9,059 bases of DNA, from contig CAYVJG010000060.1 of assembly GCA_964451785.1 (NCBI GenBank), positions 1 through 9,059 of the forward strand, in the 5' to 3' direction. This document shows, one piece after another, positions 5,139-9,059 of this stretch (positions are counted from its first letter, which is position 1; each line of letters starts with the position of its first letter). The stretch is from JAJYSO01 sp964451785 (GTDB lineage: Bacteria > Bacteroidota > Bacteroidia > Flavobacteriales > Flavobacteriaceae). The notes beneath the pieces are model-generated. The model saw only the letters and a program-made list of their open reading frames with translations, made no database searches and was not told the origin of the DNA. Made by a program: the position numbers and the translations under genes.

Positions 5139-7694
5139 ATGGCAGAAGGAGAAGGGGGTAAGTTAATCCCAATCAATATTGAAGATGAAATGAAGACGGC
5201 TTATATTGATTATTCAATGTCCGTCATTGTGTCACGTGCGTTGCCAGATGTGCGTGATGGCTTAAAACCCGTCCATCGCCGCGTGTTATTTGGAATGCAC
5301 GAGCTCGGATTAGCTTCTAATCGCGCGCATAAAAAATCAGCGCGTATTGTAGGGGAAGTACTCGGTAAGTATCACCCTCATGGTGATTCATCTGTTTACG
5401 ACACCATGGTGCGTATGGCTCAAGAGTGGAGTATGCGTTATATGCTGGTAGACGGCCAAGGTAACTTTGGTTCGGTTGATGGGGATAGCCCGGCAGCTAT
5501 GCGTTATACTGAAGCGCGTATGCGCAAGTTGAGTGAGGCTATGCTGACAGATATAGATAAAGAAACTGTTGATCATCAACTTAACTTTGATGATACTATT
5601 GAAGAGCCTACGGTCTTGCCAGCACGTATTCCTAACTTGTTGGTCAACGGCGCTAGTGGTATTGCTGTAGGTATGGCTACTAATATGCCACCGCACAACT
5701 TGTCTGAAGTGGTTGATGGTACTATTGCTTATATAAACAATAATGCGATAGAAATTGATGAACTTATACAATATATTAAAGCGCCTGATTTTCCTACAGG
5801 CGGAACTATCTATGGCTATGACGGCGTGCGCGAAGCCTTTAAAACAGGTCGCGGTCGTGTAGTTATGCGTGCTAAAGCTCATTTTGAAGAAGTGAATGGG
5901 CGTGAATGTATTGTAGTGACTGAAATTCCATATCAAGTGAATAAAGCCGATATGATTAAGAAAACGGCTGATATGGTAAACGAGAAAAAGATTGAAGGCA
6001 TTTCATTGATTCGCGATGAATCTGATCGTAATGGTATGCGTATCGTTTACATTCTTAAGCGCGATGCCATTCCGAATATCGTTTTAAATACGCTTTACAA
6101 ATACACTGCTTTACAGTCTTCTTTTAGCGTTAATAATATCGCTTTGGTCAATGGGCGCCCAGAACAGCTCAACCTCAAAGATTTAATTAAACACTTTGTC
6201 AATCATCGCCATGATGTGGTGACGCGACGCACAAAATACGAACTCAGAAAAGCTGAAGAACGCGCTCATATCTTAGAAGGTTTAATCATTGCTTCTGATA
6301 ATATTGATGAGGTAATCGCTTTAATAAGAAGTTCTAAAAATGCCGATGAAGCACGTCAAAAATTAATCGATCGTTTTGAGCTGTCAGATATTCAAGCTCG
6401 TGCAATTGTTGAAATGCGCTTGAGACAATTAACCGGTCTGGAGCAAGATAAATTGCGCGCTGAGTATGAAGAGTTAATGGCTACCATTGAAGAACTCAAA
6501 GCTATTTTGGCTAGCGAAGAGCGCCGTATGGAAATCATTAAAGATGAATTGCTCGAAATCAAAGATCAATTCGGTGATGAACGCCGCTCTAAAATTGAAT
6601 ATTCAAGTGCAGAAGTGAGTATTGAAGATATGATTCCTGACGAGCAGGTGGTCATCTCTATTTCTCATGCCGGCTATATTAAACGTACTCCGCTTACAGA
6701 ATACAAAAAACAAAGACGTGGTGGCGTAGGCTCTAAAGCTTCAACCACTCGTAACGAAGATTTCTTAGAGTCTTTGTTTGTAGGAACTAACCACCAATAC
6801 ATGATTTTCTTTACCCAATCCGGACAATGTTACTGGATGCGTGTATATGAAATTCCGGAAGGTAGTAAAACCTCAAAAGGACGTGCTATTCAAAACTTGA
6901 TTAACATCGATAAAAACGATAAAATCAAGGCCTTTATCTGTACGCAAGACCTCAAAGATGAGGAATATATCAACAGCCACTACGTGATTATGGCTACTAA
7001 AAAAGGACAAGTTAAAAAGACGATCCTCGAGCAGTATTCACGACCACGTACTAATGGTATTCGCGCCATCAGCATTAAAGAAGATGACGAGTTGCTATCG
7101 GCTAAATTAACTTCTGGTGACAGTCAAATTTTACTAGCTAGTAAAAGTGGTAAGTGTATCCGCTTTGAAGAAGAAAAAACACGCCCTATGGGTCGTACTG
7201 CTTCTGGTGTTCGCGGTATTCGTTTAGACAGTGATAAAGATGAAGTGATCGGTATGGTAGTCGTAGAATCAAGTGAACCTAATATCTTAGTGGTTTCTGA
7301 AAACGGCTATGGTAAACGCTCTGATCTTGAAGATTACCGCGTCACTAACCGCGGTGGTAAAGGGGTGAAAACTATTAATATCACCGATAAAACAGGAGAG
7401 TTAGTGGCAATTAAGAAAGTAACCGATGAAGATGACTTGATGATTATCAATAAATCTGGAATTGCTATTCGTATTGCAGTATCTAATCTTCGCGTTATGG
7501 GGCGCGCCACACAAGGTGTTCGCTTAATTAATTTAAAAAATAATGACGCTATTGCAGCTGTGGCACGAATTGTGAATGAAGATGATGAAGATGCTGAGTT
7601 TGATGAAGAGCAAGAACACTTGACCGATTCAACAGAACCTAATCAACCAGACACTAATCAGGCTGATCAACAGCATTCAGATGAAGAAGAATAA
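5139..7694 (+). CDS. gyrA: DNA gyrase subunit A
   Basis: The 851-residue subunit breaks and rejoins DNA in the A2B2 gyrase, which introduces negative supercoils; GyrB is not in the window. The N-terminus contains AYIDYSMSVIVSRALPDVRDGLKPVHRRVL, the conserved entry to the winged-helix domain. The catalytic tyrosine is Y123 in AAMRYTEAR. The quinolone region reads HPHGDSSVYDT (79-89); S84 and D88 match E. coli S83 and D87, so the usual resistance changes are absent. GASGIAVGMATNMPPHN (171-187) is also typical. The DNA-wrapping C-terminal domain begins with the GyrA box QRRGGVG (525-531), having Val where the classical box has Arg or Lys. The last 39 residues (813-851) form an acidic Asp/Glu-rich tail. 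The ATG has no Shine-Dalgarno sequence, but the start fits family alignment. It probably shares a transcript with the TPR gene 40 bp downstream. Confidence 0.98.
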   Translation: MAEGEGGKLIPINIEDEMKTAYIDYSMSVIVSRALPDVRDGLKPVHRRVLFGMHELGLASNRAHKKSARIVGEVLGKYHPHGDSSVYDTMVRMAQEWSMRYMLVDGQGNFGSVDGDSPAAMRYTEARMRKLSEAMLTDIDKETVDHQLNFDDTIEEPTVLPARIPNLLVNGASGIAVGMATNMPPHNLSEVVDGTIAYINNNAIEIDELIQYIKAPDFPTGGTIYGYDGVREAFKTGRGRVVMRAKAHFEEVNGRECIVVTEIPYQVNKADMIKKTADMVNEKKIEGISLIRDESDRNGMRIVYILKRDAIPNIVLNTLYKYTALQSSFSVNNIALVNGRPEQLNLKDLIKHFVNHRHDVVTRRTKYELRKAEERAHILEGLIIASDNIDEVIALIRSSKNADEARQKLIDRFELSDIQARAIVEMRLRQLTGLEQDKLRAEYEELMATIEELKAILASEERRMEIIKDELLEIKDQFGDERRSKIEYSSAEVSIEDMIPDEQVVISISHAGYIKRTPLTEYKKQRRGGVGSKASTTRNEDFLESLFVGTNHQYMIFFTQSGQCYWMRVYEIPEGSKTSKGRAIQNLINIDKNDKIKAFICTQDLKDEEYINSHYVIMATKKGQVKKTILEQYSRPRTNGIRAISIKEDDELLSAKLTSGDSQILLASKSGKCIRFEEEKTRPMGRTASGVRGIRLDSDKDEVIGMVVVESSEPNILVVSENGYGKRSDLEDYRVTNRGGKGVKTINITDKTGELVAIKKVTDEDDLMIINKSGIAIRIAVSNLRVMGRATQGVRLINLKNNDAIAAVARIVNEDDEDAEFDEEQEHLTDSTEPNQPDTNQADQQHSDEEE

Positions 7695-7698
7695 TTTT

Positions 7699-7706
7699 TA
7701 AATTTG
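7699..7706 (+). promoter_or_regulatory. Candidate -7 element in the gyrA-TPR gap
   Basis: TAAATTTG exactly fits the Bacteroidota -7 consensus TAnnTTTG and would start transcription about 20-25 bases before the TPR gene ATG at 7735. No TTTG was found at the -33 distance, so it may be a weak internal promoter or a chance match in AT-rich DNA. Confidence 0.3.
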
Positions 7707-7734
7707 CATAACCACTGAATCAAAATCTATAATC

Positions 7735-8982
7735 ATGAAATTAGAAACCCTAACTCTAGCCCTAATGTTGGCTGGAACTACTGTTACTTTTGCTCAGAAA
7801 AAAGAAGTGAAAAATGCTGAAAAAGCAGTTGAAGATAAAGCTTATACTGAGGCTGTAGAGTATTTGAAGCAAGCTGAACCTAATTTAGCCGAGCTCAATG
7901 ACAAATATCAAGCGCGTTTTTATATGGCAAAAGGTCAAGCTTACTTGAACATCAGCAAAAAAGACCAATCTATTGAAGGCTTTAAAATTGCAGGTGAAAG
8001 CTTTAAAAAAGCTAAAGAACTCGGTGAAGAAGAAGCGCAAAAAGGCCTAGATGCTATAGCTCAAGCTCTAGTAAATGGAGGAATCGCAGATCGCGATGCA
8101 CAAAAATTTGAATCGGCTTATAAAAAATTGTACGCTGCTTATCAAATGAATCCTTCTGATACCATTTACTTGTATGCTGCTGCAAACAACGCTTATAGCG
8201 CAGAAAATGATAAAGTAGCCATTGACTATTACAGTCAATTACAAAATATGGGCTATACCGGTGCTGGCACCTTGTATATGGCTACTAATAAAGCTTCTGG
8301 AGAGCAAGAGAGCTTTAACTCTAAAGAACAACGCGATTTATTTGTTAAAACAGGACAATACTCAGACCCGGTTGATGAAACTCAAGAATCAAAAGCTCCG
8401 GATGTAGTTAAACATTTAGCTTTCCTTTACTTGCGCAACGATCAACAAGACAAAGCTTTAGAAGCCGTTAATGCTGTTAAAAAAGCAGATCCTAATGATG
8501 TAAGTATCCTTAAAGTGGAGGCTATCATCTACCAAAAAATGGGTAAAAATGATAAGTATAAAACATTGATCACTAACTTGATTCAAAAAGATCCTGATGA
8601 GGCTGACACCTATTACAACATTTTAGGCGATTGGGCTTTTAATGAAAAGCAATATGATGCTTCTAAAGGCTATTACAAACAAGCTGTTGAAGCTAATCCG
8701 GAAAACGCCGATGCTTATAGCGGTTTAGCTAACGTGATTTTGACTAAACAAATGGATATTGTTAAGCAGATGAATTCATTAGGAATGAGCGCTGCCGATA
8801 ACAAAAAATACAATGAGTTGTCTAAAAAACGTAAAGCTTTACTTAAAGAAGCTTTGCCTTATATGGAAAAAAGCTTAAAGTTGAATCCTGATAATGCTAA
8901 TCTAATTCAAAGCCTATATCAGTTGAATATGCAATTAGGCAATACTGAAAAGGCTAAAGAATACAAAGCTATGATGAACTAA
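7735..8982 (+). CDS. Exported tetratricopeptide-repeat protein
   Basis: The 415-residue protein begins with a Sec signal peptide, MKLETLTLALMLAGTTVTFA, likely cut before Q21 (VTFA/QKK), so the mature protein should be periplasmic or surface exposed. No lipobox cysteine is seen. The rest is helical and built of TPR-like units: about 26-50, 60-95, 123-172, 223-252, 257-287, 289-322 and 372-405. The clearest contain ADTYYNILGDWAFNEKQYDA and the A-x-x-x-NP motifs ending repeats (VEANPEN, LKLNPDN). TPR proteins act as protein-binding scaffolds; the partner here is unknown. No enzyme domain is visible. The gene begins 40 bp after gyrA and is likely co-transcribed with it, an arrangement I recall as common in Flavobacteriaceae; there is no evidence that it takes part in gyrase function. 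No Shine-Dalgarno sequence precedes the ATG. Confidence 0.92.
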   Translation: MKLETLTLALMLAGTTVTFAQKKEVKNAEKAVEDKAYTEAVEYLKQAEPNLAELNDKYQARFYMAKGQAYLNISKKDQSIEGFKIAGESFKKAKELGEEEAQKGLDAIAQALVNGGIADRDAQKFESAYKKLYAAYQMNPSDTIYLYAAANNAYSAENDKVAIDYYSQLQNMGYTGAGTLYMATNKASGEQESFNSKEQRDLFVKTGQYSDPVDETQESKAPDVVKHLAFLYLRNDQQDKALEAVNAVKKADPNDVSILKVEAIIYQKMGKNDKYKTLITNLIQKDPDEADTYYNILGDWAFNEKQYDASKGYYKQAVEANPENADAYSGLANVILTKQMDIVKQMNSLGMSAADNKKYNELSKKRKALLKEALPYMEKSLKLNPDNANLIQSLYQLNMQLGNTEKAKEYKAMMN

Positions 8983-9059
8983 TCATCACAGTTTATTATC
9001 TAACACGGAAGTGACATTCAAAATGGACCAATCTTCCTGTTAAAATTACAAATCTCTGC
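8983..9059. other. Unassigned tail of the window
   Basis: No gene is recognised in these 77 bases. AACACGGAAG (9002-9011) and CTTCCTGTT (9033-9041) could form a 9-bp stem with one bulged C and a 21-base loop, but no T-run follows, so a terminator is doubtful. A minus-strand frame is open from the window edge and ends at TAA, but it is too short to judge. Confidence 0.4.

Noticed and set aside
5373..5405. Quinolone-resistance substitutions in GyrA
   Set aside because: S84 and D88, equivalent to E. coli S83 and D87, are the susceptible residues.
5388..5936. 182-codon open frame on the minus strand
   Set aside because: It lies wholly inside gyrA and the translation shows no recognisable domain; it is a reverse-strand shadow.
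9000..9059. Minus-strand frame QRFVILTGRLVHFECHFRVR entering from the right edge
   Set aside because: Only twenty residues are visible and none match a family I recognise; it may be non-coding or an IS end.

Overview
The window looks like chromosomal DNA of a Flavobacteriia/Bacteroidota bacterium. It is AT-rich. GyrA, ClpC and a secreted TPR protein lie in the order and orientation common in Flavobacteriaceae. Most genes lack a Shine-Dalgarno sequence, and a TAnnTTTG-type -7 element can be seen. No stable RNA gene was found. No species can be named from the sequence alone.

Left part (1-903): a CRISPR array with eleven identical 46-nt repeats and ten complete spacers (nine of 30 nt, one of 29 nt), continuing past the left edge. 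Repeat length, the GTTGTGA start on the minus strand and the 30-nt spacers point to a type II-C (Cas9) system. No cas gene or convincing tracrRNA is in the window. The crRNA strand is inferred to be minus, which puts the leader on the right (807-903).

Middle left (about 859-1850): a nest of broken insertion sequences, all in the same orientation and all keeping only their left ends. The 5' part of an IS4-type (DUF4372) transposase gene is cut after its first catalytic aspartate. It runs into the left end of an IS21-type element with four ~20-bp end repeats and 28 codons of istA. That in turn is cut by the left end of a second IS21-type element, with a 12-nt direct repeat, a long palindrome and about 18 codons of another istA. 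A single deletion starting in the innermost element would explain why every right half is missing.

Middle (1855-2337): a small two-helix membrane protein gene (PLDc_N type) on the minus strand, then a gene-free stretch with two terminator-like hairpins behind clpC.

Right part (2338-9059): clpC (minus) and gyrA (plus) are divergent across a 242-bp promoter region. gyrA is followed after 40 bp by a gene for an exported TPR protein. ClpC is the AAA+ unfoldase partner of ClpP and has the VGF ClpP-docking loop. GyrA has its catalytic Tyr123 and a wild-type-looking quinolone region. These housekeeping genes look intact. The accessory interest is the CRISPR array and the IS nest beside its presumed leader.
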